From Nonomuraea spiralis (GTDB lineage: Bacteria; Actinomycetota; Actinomycetes; Streptosporangiales; Streptosporangiaceae), in assembly GCF_014648435.1 (NCBI RefSeq), contig NZ_BMRC01000017.1, positions 124,001 to 188,000 of the forward strand: a stretch of DNA of 64,000 bases, in the 5' to 3' direction. Made by a program: the position numbers and the translations under genes. The notes beneath the pieces were generated by a model. The model saw only the letters and a list, made by a program, of their open reading frames with translations, searched no databases and was not told the DNA's origin. Shown here one piece after another: positions 33,188 through 43,423 of the stretch (position 1 is its first letter; each line of letters begins with the position of its first letter).

Positions 33188-34186
33188 ATGACTCTCGACC
33201 TGACGTTCACCGCCCACGACATCGCCAACACCCGCTTCGCCGTCTCCCCGCTCGGCGAGGTCGTGGCCAGCGTGCGCGTGGTGAAGAACCCGGCGGCGCA
33301 CCCGCTCCTGCGCCCCTGGGCCGACCAGGTACGCCGCCGCCTCCAGGACGTGGACTGGCGCCTGCTGTCCGACCTGGTCCCGGTGCCCACCATCTCGATC
33401 GCGGGCTTCACCTGCACGCCGCCCTCGACGTCCATGCCGGACCTGGAGCTGGAACTCGCCACGATGCGGGGCGCGGCCGCACGGGTCCGCTCGGACCTGG
33501 AGCACACCGGCGGTCCCCGGACGAAACGCGTGCAGGCCCTCTACGACGACCCGGAACAGGGCCTCGAACGCCTGGCCGCCGAGGTGGCGGCCTACTGGGA
33601 GGCGGCGATGGCGCCGTACTGGCCGCGGATCAGGTCGCTGCTGGAGGGCGAGATCCTGTACCGGGCGCGGCTGCTGGCCGAGGGCGGCGCCCAGCGCATG
33701 CTGGCCGACCTCGACGAGGCCGTCACCTGGGACGACGGCACACTGCGGCTGAGACACCTCTACGTCTCCGGCCGGCGGTCGCTGAGGGGGCTCGGGCTGC
33801 TGCTGGTGCCGTGCGTGTTCGCCTGGCCGCGGGTCTTCTCGGTGACGACGCCGCCGTACCAGCCGACCGTGCGTTACGCGCCGCGCGGCATCGCGACACT
33901 GTGGGAGCGCCGCGAGGTGGACCCGCCCGAGGCGCTCGCCGCGGTGCTCGGCCGGACGCGCGCCCGGCTGCTGGCCGAGCTCGACCAGCCGGCCTCGACG
34001 CGCGACCTCGCCCAGCGCGCCGGGCTCTCCGAGCCCGGCGTCAACCAGCACCTGACCGCGCTGCGCAAGGCCGGCCTGTGCACCGCGCACCGCACCGGCC
34101 GGTACGTGCTCTACGCCCGTACGGCGGTCGCCGAGACGCTGCTCTACTTGGAGGAGACCCCCACCCCCAGGTCGAACTCCCGGTAG
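33188..34186 (+). CDS. ArsR-type regulator with DUF5937-like N-terminal domain
   Basis: This 332-residue protein has an N-terminal domain of about 250 residues (LDLTFTAHDIANTRFAVSPLGEVVASVRVVKNP, ending before ALAAVLGRTRARLLAELDQPAS) of the DUF5937 kind. The C-terminal winged helix is at about 255-320 (TRDLAQRAGLSEPGVNQHLTALRKAGLCTAHRTGRYVLYARTAVAETLL). It sits divergent from the MFS exporter. In this family, such pairs are usually repressor and transporter. Its 3' end overlaps the convergent NYN gene by 43 bases. Confidence 0.85.
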   Translation: MTLDLTFTAHDIANTRFAVSPLGEVVASVRVVKNPAAHPLLRPWADQVRRRLQDVDWRLLSDLVPVPTISIAGFTCTPPSTSMPDLELELATMRGAAARVRSDLEHTGGPRTKRVQALYDDPEQGLERLAAEVAAYWEAAMAPYWPRIRSLLEGEILYRARLLAEGGAQRMLADLDEAVTWDDGTLRLRHLYVSGRRSLRGLGLLLVPCVFAWPRVFSVTTPPYQPTVRYAPRGIATLWERREVDPPEALAAVLGRTRARLLAELDQPASTRDLAQRAGLSEPGVNQHLTALRKAGLCTAHRTGRYVLYARTAVAETLLYLEETPTPRSNSR

Positions 34187-35085
34187 ACGCGCGCCCAGAA
34201 CCCGTCACGCAGCCAGACCCGGGCCTCCGGGTAGGGCCGCAGCGAGTGCCCGAGCTCCTTCTCCGCCTCGATCAGCAGCTCGGTGTCGATCACCGTCGGC
34301 AGGATCGGACCCGGCAGCAGGTCGCGGATGTTGTCGCGGCCACGGGTGAGTATCCACTTCTGGGCGACGTGCTCGCCGACGTCCTCCACGCGCGGACGGC
34401 TCGGGCCGAGCTTGGCGACCTGGCCGGGCTTGGCGTGCGGCTTGACCGGCGCGCGCCCGGCGAACACCTGGGCGGGCGAGGGAGCGGCGGCGGGCGGGGT
34501 GACCGGAACGGGTTGCGGAGCGCGACTGAAAAAGGGCCTCAGGAAATCAGCGGAGATCACTTCCACGGTGTCCGACTCCCACACCAGGCGCTCGGCCTGG
34601 TTGGTGCCGTAAGGGGGCTCGACGCCCCACAGGTGGATGCGCACGCCGTACGCCTGCGCCGCCTCGACCGCCGGGACCATGTCCTCATCGCCCGCCAGCA
34701 GGATCGTGTCGGTCACCGCGTGATGCCTGGCCAGTGCCTCCAGGTCGCTCCTGATCTGCGCGTCGACGCCCTTCTGCTGGCCGCGGGCGTTGAGGTTGCC
34801 GAGCCGCACCTTGACCCAAGGGAGCTGGGCGATGACACGCTGATCGACGGTGGGCACACGGTCGCGGGCTGCGTCATACCAATAGATCCGCAGAAGTTCG
34901 CCGGAAATACGTTCCTCTGCATGTTTCTGTAGACTCTGGATGAGCTCATCGGCGGCCACCCGATATTCCTTGCGTTCCTTCGCGCCGAGCAGCACCTCAC
35001 CTGCCGCAGCGTAGAGATAACCGACATCCACTAGGACGGCGTACTTGGCTGCCACAGGATGCGGCATGAGGTCTGGGATGGCCAT
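34144..35085 (-). CDS. NYN-domain (PIN-like) putative ribonuclease
   Basis: This 313-residue protein has an N-terminal NYN/LabA-like domain (about 10-180): YAVLVDVGYLYAA, GVDAQIRSDLEALA and LLAGDEDMVPAVEAAQAYG supply the acidic residues of a PIN-type metal site. A Pro/Ala linker (about 185-215) leads to a C-terminal helical domain (HVAQKWILTRGRDNIRDLLPGPILPTVIDTELLIEAE). NYN proteins cut RNA. No target is evident from context. It lies downstream of the acc genes in the same direction but beyond a hairpin. Confidence 0.85.
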   Translation of the reverse strand: MAIPDLMPHPVAAKYAVLVDVGYLYAAAGEVLLGAKERKEYRVAADELIQSLQKHAEERISGELLRIYWYDAARDRVPTVDQRVIAQLPWVKVRLGNLNARGQQKGVDAQIRSDLEALARHHAVTDTILLAGDEDMVPAVEAAQAYGVRIHLWGVEPPYGTNQAERLVWESDTVEVISADFLRPFFSRAPQPVPVTPPAAAPSPAQVFAGRAPVKPHAKPGQVAKLGPSRPRVEDVGEHVAQKWILTRGRDNIRDLLPGPILPTVIDTELLIEAEKELGHSLRPYPEARVWLRDGFWARVYREFDLGVGVSSK

Positions 35086-35141
35086 GTCGTCCTCCAGGCC
35101 GCGGTGTTAGTTGATCGGCTGACTATATACGCCTACTTTCT

Positions 35142-35196
35142 CTAGATAGTCCCAACTCCCGGGGAACTTGACACCCGATTCCCGGGATCTATCTAG
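35142..35196 (-). terminator. Hairpin after accE
   Basis: CTAGATAG (35142-35149) and CTATCTAG (35189-35196) are perfect inverted repeats that start at the accE stop codon, with imperfect inner arms CCCGGGGAA / TTCCCGGG. It probably ends acc transcription and separates it from the NYN gene. The 107 bases 35086-35192 are otherwise empty. Confidence 0.55.
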
Positions 35197-35393
35197 GGTA
35201 GTGCGCTCATCCGCCAAGCCGACTTCCCCGGCAGGCCAGGGTTACGCATACCTCTGGCGGGGTTTCGCCATGTTTGTCTACGAGGCCTGTCGGGTTCGGC
35301 GTACGAGCTGCGCCGTGCGGCGAGCACGGCCACCACGGCCGCGATCTCCTCGGGCGTGGCCTCGCCGCGGACTATACGCAGGTGGTCGCTCAT
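35193..35393 (-). CDS. accE: Acyl-CoA carboxylase epsilon subunit
   Basis: This 66-residue protein has the epsilon-subunit motif GEATPEEIAAVVAVLAAR near the N-terminus; the basic, tryptophan-containing tail (RRQTWRNPARGM) is also typical. Its start overlaps the stop of the beta subunit gene (ATGA). The epsilon subunit stabilises actinobacterial acyl-CoA carboxylase holoenzymes and is found only with this type of beta subunit. Confidence 0.88.
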   Translation of the reverse strand: MSDHLRIVRGEATPEEIAAVVAVLAARRSSYAEPDRPRRQTWRNPARGMRNPGLPGKSAWRMSALP

Positions 35394-36979
35394 AGAGGAA
35401 TGTTCCCATGCTTCTTCGGCGGCAGCGAGGCCCTCTTGTTACGAAGGGCACGAAGAGCTCTGATGACTTGAGGCCGGGTTTCGGACGGCCGAATCACCGA
35501 GTCCACATACCCGCGCTCGGCCGCGATGTACGGATTGGCCAATGTGTCCTCGTACTCGGTGACGAGCCGGGCGCGCTCGGCGTCGGGGTCGCCGGAGCCG
35601 GCCAGTTCGCGCCGGTAGAGGATGTTGACCGCGCCCTGCGCGCCCATGACCGCGATCTGGGCGGTGGGCCAGGCCAGGTTGACGTCCGCGCCGAGGTGCT
35701 TGGACCCCATGACGTCGTACGCGCCGCCGTACGCCTTGCGGGTGATGACCGTGACCAGCGGGACCGTGGCCTCGGCGTAGGCGTACAGGAGCTTGGCGCC
35801 GCGGCGGATGATTCCGTTCCATTCCTGATCGGTCCCGGGGAGGAAACCCGGTACATCAACAAAAGTCAGGATCGGAATATTAAAAGCATCACATGTTCGA
35901 ATAAATCTTGCGGCCTTCTCGGAGGCGTCGATATCCAGACATCCGGCGAAATGCATCGGCTGGTTGGCGACGACCCCGACCGGCTGGCCGTCCACGCGGC
36001 CGTAGCCGACCACGATGTTGGGCGCGAACAGCGCGTGGACCTCCAGGAACTCCCCGTCGTCGAGCACGTGCTCGATCACCTGGCGCATGTCGTACGGCTG
36101 GTTGGGGGAGTCGGGGATGACCTCGTCCAGGGCGGGGTCGGACTCCAGGTCGTCGGCGGCGGCGAAGGCCGGGGCCTCGTCCAGGTTGTTCGAGGGCAGG
36201 TAGGACAGCAACGCCTTGACGTAGTCGAGGGCGTCCTCCTCGTCGGCCGCCTGGTAGTGGGCCACGCCCGACTTGGTGTTGTGCGCGTGGGCGCCGCCCA
36301 GCTCCTCGAACGTCACCTCCTCGCCGGTCACCGTCTTGATCACGTCGGGGCCGGTGATGAACATGTGGGACGTCTGATCCACCATGATGACGAAGTCGGT
36401 CAGGGCGGGCGAGTAGACGTGACCGCCGGCGGCGGCGCCCATGATCAGCGAGATCTGCGGGATCACGCCCGAGGCGTGCACGTTCCGCTTGAAGATCTCC
36501 GCGTAGAGGCCGAGCGCGACCACGCCCTCCTGGATGCGCGCGCCGCCGCCCTCGTTGATGCCGATGATCGGGCAGCCGGTCTTGAGCGCCAGGTCGAGGA
36601 CCTTGACGATCTTCTCGCCGTACACCTCGCCGAGCGAGCCGCCGAAGACCGTCACGTCCTGGGAGAACACGCACACCTGCCGGCCGTCGATCGTGCCGTG
36701 GCCGGTGATCACGCCGTCGCCGTACGGCCGCCGACTCTCCAGCCCGAACATCGTGGACCGGTGGCGTGCGAACTCGTCGAACTCCGTGAACGAGCCCTCG
36801 TCGAGCAGCGCGAGCACCCGCTCGCGCGCGGTCATCTTGCCCTTGGCGTGCTGTTTGTCCACCGCCGACGCCGATCCGGCGTGCACGGCCTCGTCGAGCC
36901 TTCGCTCCAGGTCGGCGATCTTGCCCGCGGTGGTGTGGATGTCCGGCAATTCCGGCATGTGGTCGGCGGGTGCGCTCAT
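35390..36979 (-). CDS. Acyl-CoA (propionyl/acetyl-CoA) carboxylase beta subunit, carboxyltransferase
   Basis: The product is 529 residues from ATG 36979. It is a two-part crotonase-fold carboxyltransferase: the N-half has INEGGGARIQEGV and GVIPQISLIMGAAAGGHVYSPALTDF, and the C-half has GFLPGTDQEWNGIIRRGAKLLYAYAEATVPLVTVITRKAYGGAYDVMGSKHLGAD. It transfers CO2 from biotin to acyl-CoA, giving malonyl- or methylmalonyl-CoA for lipid synthesis. The alpha (biotin carboxylase) subunit is not in the window. It is divergent from an ABC ATPase gene over 36 bases and coupled to accE. Confidence 0.95.
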   Translation of the reverse strand: MSAPADHMPELPDIHTTAGKIADLERRLDEAVHAGSASAVDKQHAKGKMTARERVLALLDEGSFTEFDEFARHRSTMFGLESRRPYGDGVITGHGTIDGRQVCVFSQDVTVFGGSLGEVYGEKIVKVLDLALKTGCPIIGINEGGGARIQEGVVALGLYAEIFKRNVHASGVIPQISLIMGAAAGGHVYSPALTDFVIMVDQTSHMFITGPDVIKTVTGEEVTFEELGGAHAHNTKSGVAHYQAADEEDALDYVKALLSYLPSNNLDEAPAFAAADDLESDPALDEVIPDSPNQPYDMRQVIEHVLDDGEFLEVHALFAPNIVVGYGRVDGQPVGVVANQPMHFAGCLDIDASEKAARFIRTCDAFNIPILTFVDVPGFLPGTDQEWNGIIRRGAKLLYAYAEATVPLVTVITRKAYGGAYDVMGSKHLGADVNLAWPTAQIAVMGAQGAVNILYRRELAGSGDPDAERARLVTEYEDTLANPYIAAERGYVDSVIRPSETRPQVIRALRALRNKRASLPPKKHGNIPL

Positions 36980-37015
36980 GCGCGTTAGGCTAGCCCGTCC
37001 TCCTAGAGTGGATCC

Positions 37016-37822
37016 ATGACGGATGCGGTTCGCTCCCACGGCCTCTACAAACGCTACGGCGCCCAGGTCGCGGTGGCCGGGGTCGACCTCGTGGTCCCCG
37101 CGGGCAGCTTCGCGGGTCTGGTCGGTCCCAACGGGGCCGGCAAGACGACCACGCTGAGCATGATCACGGGCCTGCTGCGGCCCGACGGCGGCCAGGCCGC
37201 GATCGACGGGTTCGACGTCTGGCGCGACCCCGTCGCCGTCAAGGCGCGCATCGGCGTGCTGCCCGAAGGGCTGCGCCTGTTCGAACGGCTGTCGGGCCGC
37301 GAGCTGCTCCTCTACAACGGCCGGCTGCGCGGCATCCCCAAGGCCGACGTCGAGCAGCGCGCGGGCGAACTGCTCGCCGTGATGGACCTGACCGAGGCCG
37401 CCGACAAGCTCGTCGTCGACTACTCCACCGGCATGCGCAAGAAGATCGGGCTGGCCGCGGCGCTGCTGCACAACCCGTCCGTGCTCTTCCTCGACGAGCC
37501 GTTCGAGGGGGTCGACCCGGTCAGCTCCAACATCCTCACCGACGTGCTCCGGCGGTTCACCGCCTCCGGCTCGACCGTCATCTTCTCCAGCCACGTCATG
37601 GACCTCGTCGAGCGGTTGTGCGACTGGGTGTCGGTGATGAGCGGCGGCCACATCGTCGCCCAGGGGCCGCTGGAGCAGGTGCGCGGCGGATCCAGCCTGA
37701 ACGAGGCGTTCATGCGGCTGGTCGGCGGCTCCCGCGCCGACGGCGAGGCGGGCCTGACCTGGCTCGGCGCCAAGCACGGCGACCAGCCCCAGGCCACCGC
37801 CACCCCCCAGGACACGCCGTGA
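37016..37822 (+). CDS. ABC transporter ATP-binding protein
   Basis: This 268-residue protein has Walker A GPNGAGKTTT near residue 38, Walker B VLFLDEPFEGVDP near 156-168, the switch SSHVMD, and a signature of STGMRKK where LSGGQ is usual; this replacement is common in exporter-type DrrA/CcmA-like ATPases. It is followed by the permease with a four-base overlap (GTGA). It is likely one half of a two-gene ABC exporter of unknown substrate. Confidence 0.92.
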   Translation: MTDAVRSHGLYKRYGAQVAVAGVDLVVPAGSFAGLVGPNGAGKTTTLSMITGLLRPDGGQAAIDGFDVWRDPVAVKARIGVLPEGLRLFERLSGRELLLYNGRLRGIPKADVEQRAGELLAVMDLTEAADKLVVDYSTGMRKKIGLAAALLHNPSVLFLDEPFEGVDPVSSNILTDVLRRFTASGSTVIFSSHVMDLVERLCDWVSVMSGGHIVAQGPLEQVRGGSSLNEAFMRLVGGSRADGEAGLTWLGAKHGDQPQATATPQDTP

Positions 37823-39432
37823 GTGCCGAGGGCGCTGCCGGCCCCGCGGCGGTGACGGGATCGCCGGTGGCCACGGCGGCGCTCTTCGCGCGGCTCAAGT
37901 TGCGCCTGCTCGCCGGCAACCTGCGCGGCGACGTGCAGCGCAAGCTCGGCTTCGTGTTCACCCTGCTCGCCGCGGCCGGGCTGGCCGTGGTCGGCTTCCT
38001 GCTGATGAGCCTGCTGCGGCTGGCCCCTTCCGACGTCGCCGCCGAGCTGGTGATCGTCGCGTTCGCGCTCTTCCTGGTGAGCTGGATGATCGTGCCGCTG
38101 CTGGCGTTCGGCCTCGACGACACGCTCGACCCGGCGCGGTTGTCGTTGTTCCCGCTGCGTACGCGCGAGCTGGCCGTCGGGCTGTTCACCGCCTCCGCGA
38201 CCGGCGCGTGGCCGCTGGCCATGCTCGTCATCACGGCCGGCGCGCTGGTCGGGCTGCCCACGAACCTCGGGGGCGTGCTGCTCGGCGTGCCCGCGGTGCT
38301 GCTGCAGTTCGCGTTGTGCGTGGTGACCTCGCGGCTGATCACCACCTCGCTGTCCGGCGCCCTGCGCAGCCGGCGCGGACGTGACGTGCTGGCCGTGGCC
38401 GCCCTGTTCGTGGTGCTGCTGGCGCAGCTTCCCAACCTGCTGATGAACCGCGGCATCGGCGACCCCGCCGCCATGCTCCACCGGCTGGCCGGCGTCCTGC
38501 GGTGGACGCCGCCCGGCATGGCCGCGCACGCCATGGCCGACGGCGGCCTGGTGGGCGTGGCGGAGCTGGCCGCGGTCGCCGTGCTCGTCGTCGTGCTCGG
38601 CTGGTTGTGGATCAAGGCGCTCGGCCGGGCCCTGGTCTCGCCGGACGCCTCCACGCAGGCGGCCTCCGTACGCCGGGAGCGCGGCCTGGTCGACCGGCTC
38701 CTGCCCGACGGTCCGCTGGCCGCCGTGGTGACCAAGGAGCTGAAGTACATCAGGCGGGAGCCCAGGTTCCGCGTGGGCTGGTTCTCCTCGGTCGTGGTGA
38801 CCGTGATCCTGGCGTTCTCGCTGAACAACAGCACCGAGGGGCAAGGGGGGCCGGCGCTGCCGGTGATGATCACCGGCCTCGGCGCGCTGATGATCTCCCT
38901 GCAGTCGGGCAACGCGTTCGGCATCGACGGGCGTTCCCTGTGGATGAACGCCATGGCGTTCGGCTCGGAGGAGGACCTGCGCCGTGACCTGGCGGGCCGC
39001 CACCTGGCCAACTGCCTGGTCGCCGCGCCGCTGCTGCTGCTCGTGGCGGTGGTCGCGGCGCTGCTCACCGGCAGTCCGCAGGCGATCGCGCCGGCGTTCC
39101 TGACCGGGCTGGGCGCGCTCGGCGTCGGGCTCGGGGTCGGGTCGGTGACCAGCGTGACGATCCCGTACACGATGCCCGAGCGGATGAACGCCTTCAGCGG
39201 CGCCGCGCCCGGCCAGGGCGGCCAGGCGTTCGCCTCGTCGATGGGCGCGATGCTCGGGATCGTGCTGATGTCGCTCCCGATCGTGGTGCCGATGGTGTTC
39301 GGGTTGTTGTGGGTGTCGGTGCTCGCGCCCTTCTACGGGCTGCTGATCGAGGTGCTCGGCAGACGCCTGGCCGGCAAGATCGGTTTCCCCCGCCTCCCCG
39401 AGGTGCTGGCCGCCGTGTCGAAGGCCAGCTGA
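37819..39432 (+). CDS. ABC transporter permease (large polytopic membrane protein)
   Basis: The product is 537 residues from GTG 37819. It has about twelve hydrophobic segments in two halves, separated by a cytoplasmic loop (SPDASTQAASVRRERGLVDRLLPDGPLAAVVTKELKYIRREPRFR). The architecture matches ABC-2-like permeases that pair with a single ATPase. The coupling with the preceding ATPase is tight. The substrate is unknown. Confidence 0.88.
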   Translation: MSAEGAAGPAAVTGSPVATAALFARLKLRLLAGNLRGDVQRKLGFVFTLLAAAGLAVVGFLLMSLLRLAPSDVAAELVIVAFALFLVSWMIVPLLAFGLDDTLDPARLSLFPLRTRELAVGLFTASATGAWPLAMLVITAGALVGLPTNLGGVLLGVPAVLLQFALCVVTSRLITTSLSGALRSRRGRDVLAVAALFVVLLAQLPNLLMNRGIGDPAAMLHRLAGVLRWTPPGMAAHAMADGGLVGVAELAAVAVLVVVLGWLWIKALGRALVSPDASTQAASVRRERGLVDRLLPDGPLAAVVTKELKYIRREPRFRVGWFSSVVVTVILAFSLNNSTEGQGGPALPVMITGLGALMISLQSGNAFGIDGRSLWMNAMAFGSEEDLRRDLAGRHLANCLVAAPLLLLVAVVAALLTGSPQAIAPAFLTGLGALGVGLGVGSVTSVTIPYTMPERMNAFSGAAPGQGGQAFASSMGAMLGIVLMSLPIVVPMVFGLLWVSVLAPFYGLLIEVLGRRLAGKIGFPRLPEVLAAVSKAS

Positions 39433-39500
39433 GCAGTGGTCTAGTCCAATGGGCGAGACCGCCCTGCAGTCGCCGAAACCGAGTCGATACCCTTCGAAGC

Positions 39501-42122
<2,622 letters not shown>

Positions 42123-42123
42123 G

Positions 42124-42166
42124 CACATGCGGACGGCCCGGCGATGGGCCGGGCCGTCCGCATGTG
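42124..42166. terminator. Perfect 19-bp hairpin between ppc and epoxide hydrolase
   Basis: The left arm 42124-42142 and right arm 42148-42166 are perfectly complementary over 19 bp (starting CACATGCGGACGG) with a GATGG loop. It fills the 50-bp gap between convergent genes and is the strongest terminator-like structure in the window. It can serve both strands. Confidence 0.85.
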
Positions 42167-42172
42167 GGGTGA

Positions 42173-43252
42173 TCAGCGCAGGCTGTCGAAGAAGGCCGCG
42201 ATGTCGGAGGTGAGCGCCTCCGTGGCGGTGTGCGCCGTGTAGTGGCCGCGGGCCGGGGCGGGCAGGGTCCGCCACGAGACGATGCCGTGGTGGTCGCGCT
42301 CGGCGAAGCGGCGGATCGACTTGAAGTCGCCCTCGGACATGGCCAGCGCGGTCGGGGTGGTCGTCGGCTCCGCCGGCTGCTCCATGCGGGCGTTCTCCCA
42401 GTACAGCCGCAGGGCCGAGCCCGCCGTGCCGGTGAACCAGTGGATCGAGGCGTTGGTCAGCACGAAGTCGTCGTCCAGGTCCTCGTCGAAGAGCTGGGCC
42501 AGCCAGCCGACGAGCCCGGCGGGGGAGTCGGCGAGGGCGTGCGCGAGCGTCTGCGGCTGCTGCGACTGCAGGACGTTGAACGCGCCCTTCTCCTTCCAGA
42601 ACCAGTCGAGCACGGCCAGCCCGGCCTGGTCCTCCTCGCTCAGGCCGGCGAACTCGGCCGGGTCGCCGGAGGGGAAGGAGTAGAGCTGGGTGACGTGCAC
42701 GCCCACGACGTGCTCGGCGTCGATCCTGCCCAGCTCGGGGGAGATCATCGAGCCGGCGTCGTTGCCGGCCGCGCCGTAGCGCTCGTAGCCGAGGCGGGCC
42801 ATCAGCTCGGCCCACGCCTGCGCGATGCGCCGGTTGTTCCAGCCGAGCTCCTTGGTCGGGCCGGAGAAGCCGTAGCCGGGCAGCGACGGGATGACCAGGT
42901 GGAAGTGGCGCGACAGCGGCTCGATGGCGTCGAGGTACTCGGCGATCGTGCCGGGCCAGCCGTGGGTGAGGATCAGCGGCAGGGCGTCGGGGTTGTCGGA
43001 GCGTACGTGGAAGAAGTGCACGTTCTGGCCGTCGATCTCGGTCGTGAACTGCGGGTACGCGTTGAGCCTGGCCTCCTGGGCCCGCCAGTCGAAGCCGGAG
43101 CGCCAGTGGGCGACCAGGCGCTTGACCCGCTCGACGCTGACGCCCTGGTCGGCGCCGGCGATCTCGTCGGCGAACCGGGTCAGCGCGAGCCGGGCCTGAA
43201 GGTCGTCGAGGTCGGCCTGGGAGATCTCGATGCGGAACGGGCGGATGCTCAT
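42173..43252 (-). CDS. Epoxide hydrolase (EHN family, alpha/beta hydrolase fold)
   Basis: The product is 359 residues from ATG 43252. The N-terminal EHN domain (about 1-105: FRIEISQADLDDLQARLALTRF) is followed by the hydrolase core: the oxyanion motif HGWPGT, the nucleophile Asp in AGNDAGSM, and a late histidine in RDHHGIVSWRTLP. It is related to microsomal epoxide hydrolases and JH-type hydrolases. In actinomycetes these act on lipid or polyketide epoxides; the substrate here is unknown. A well-defined promoter with inverted repeats lies upstream. Confidence 0.92.
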   Translation of the reverse strand: MSIRPFRIEISQADLDDLQARLALTRFADEIAGADQGVSVERVKRLVAHWRSGFDWRAQEARLNAYPQFTTEIDGQNVHFFHVRSDNPDALPLILTHGWPGTIAEYLDAIEPLSRHFHLVIPSLPGYGFSGPTKELGWNNRRIAQAWAELMARLGYERYGAAGNDAGSMISPELGRIDAEHVVGVHVTQLYSFPSGDPAEFAGLSEEDQAGLAVLDWFWKEKGAFNVLQSQQPQTLAHALADSPAGLVGWLAQLFDEDLDDDFVLTNASIHWFTGTAGSALRLYWENARMEQPAEPTTTPTALAMSEGDFKSIRRFAERDHHGIVSWRTLPAPARGHYTAHTATEALTSDIAAFFDSLR

Positions 43253-43277
43253 GAGGGGTCCTCTCGACCGGAGAAGC

Positions 43278-43326
43278 GGAACGGCTTGTTCTGTTCCAAC
43301 TATAGCAGAACGGAACGCTTCATTCC
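43278..43326 (-). promoter_or_regulatory. Epoxide hydrolase promoter with inverted repeats around the -10 box
   Basis: A -10 like TATAGT (minus strand, 43299-43304) sits inside a perfect GTTCTG / CAGAAC inverted repeat (43288-43293, 43306-43311). Two further symmetrical elements, GGAAC-N10-GTTCC (43278-43297) and GGAA-N7-TTCC, flank it. A repressor dimer or pair of dimers would block the promoter. No regulator gene is adjacent. Confidence 0.55.
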
Positions 43327-43344
43327 ACAAGAGCGACAGTAGGC

Positions 43345-43384
43345 CACAAGAGAGGTCCAAGTGACTTACAAGCACTCGTGATCA
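43345..43384 (+). promoter_or_regulatory. Shared upstream element, copy 1
   Basis: The pattern is CACAAG-N5-TCCAA-N7-ACAAGC-N5-TGATCA over 40 bp, ending 39 bases before ATG 43424. Copy 2 at 45249-45288 has exactly the same spacing before the paralogous gene. A second CACAAGAG lies 19 bases upstream of copy 1. It is probably a promoter or activator site common to both genes. Confidence 0.65.
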
Positions 43385-43423
43385 AGATGGAGGCTTTGAC
43401 GAGCGCAGAAAGGGACCCCCCTC

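Noticed and set aside
37016..37822. Inactive ABC ATPase because LSGGQ is STGMR
   Set aside because: This variant signature is common in exporter ATPases, and Walker A, Walker B and the switch histidine are intact.
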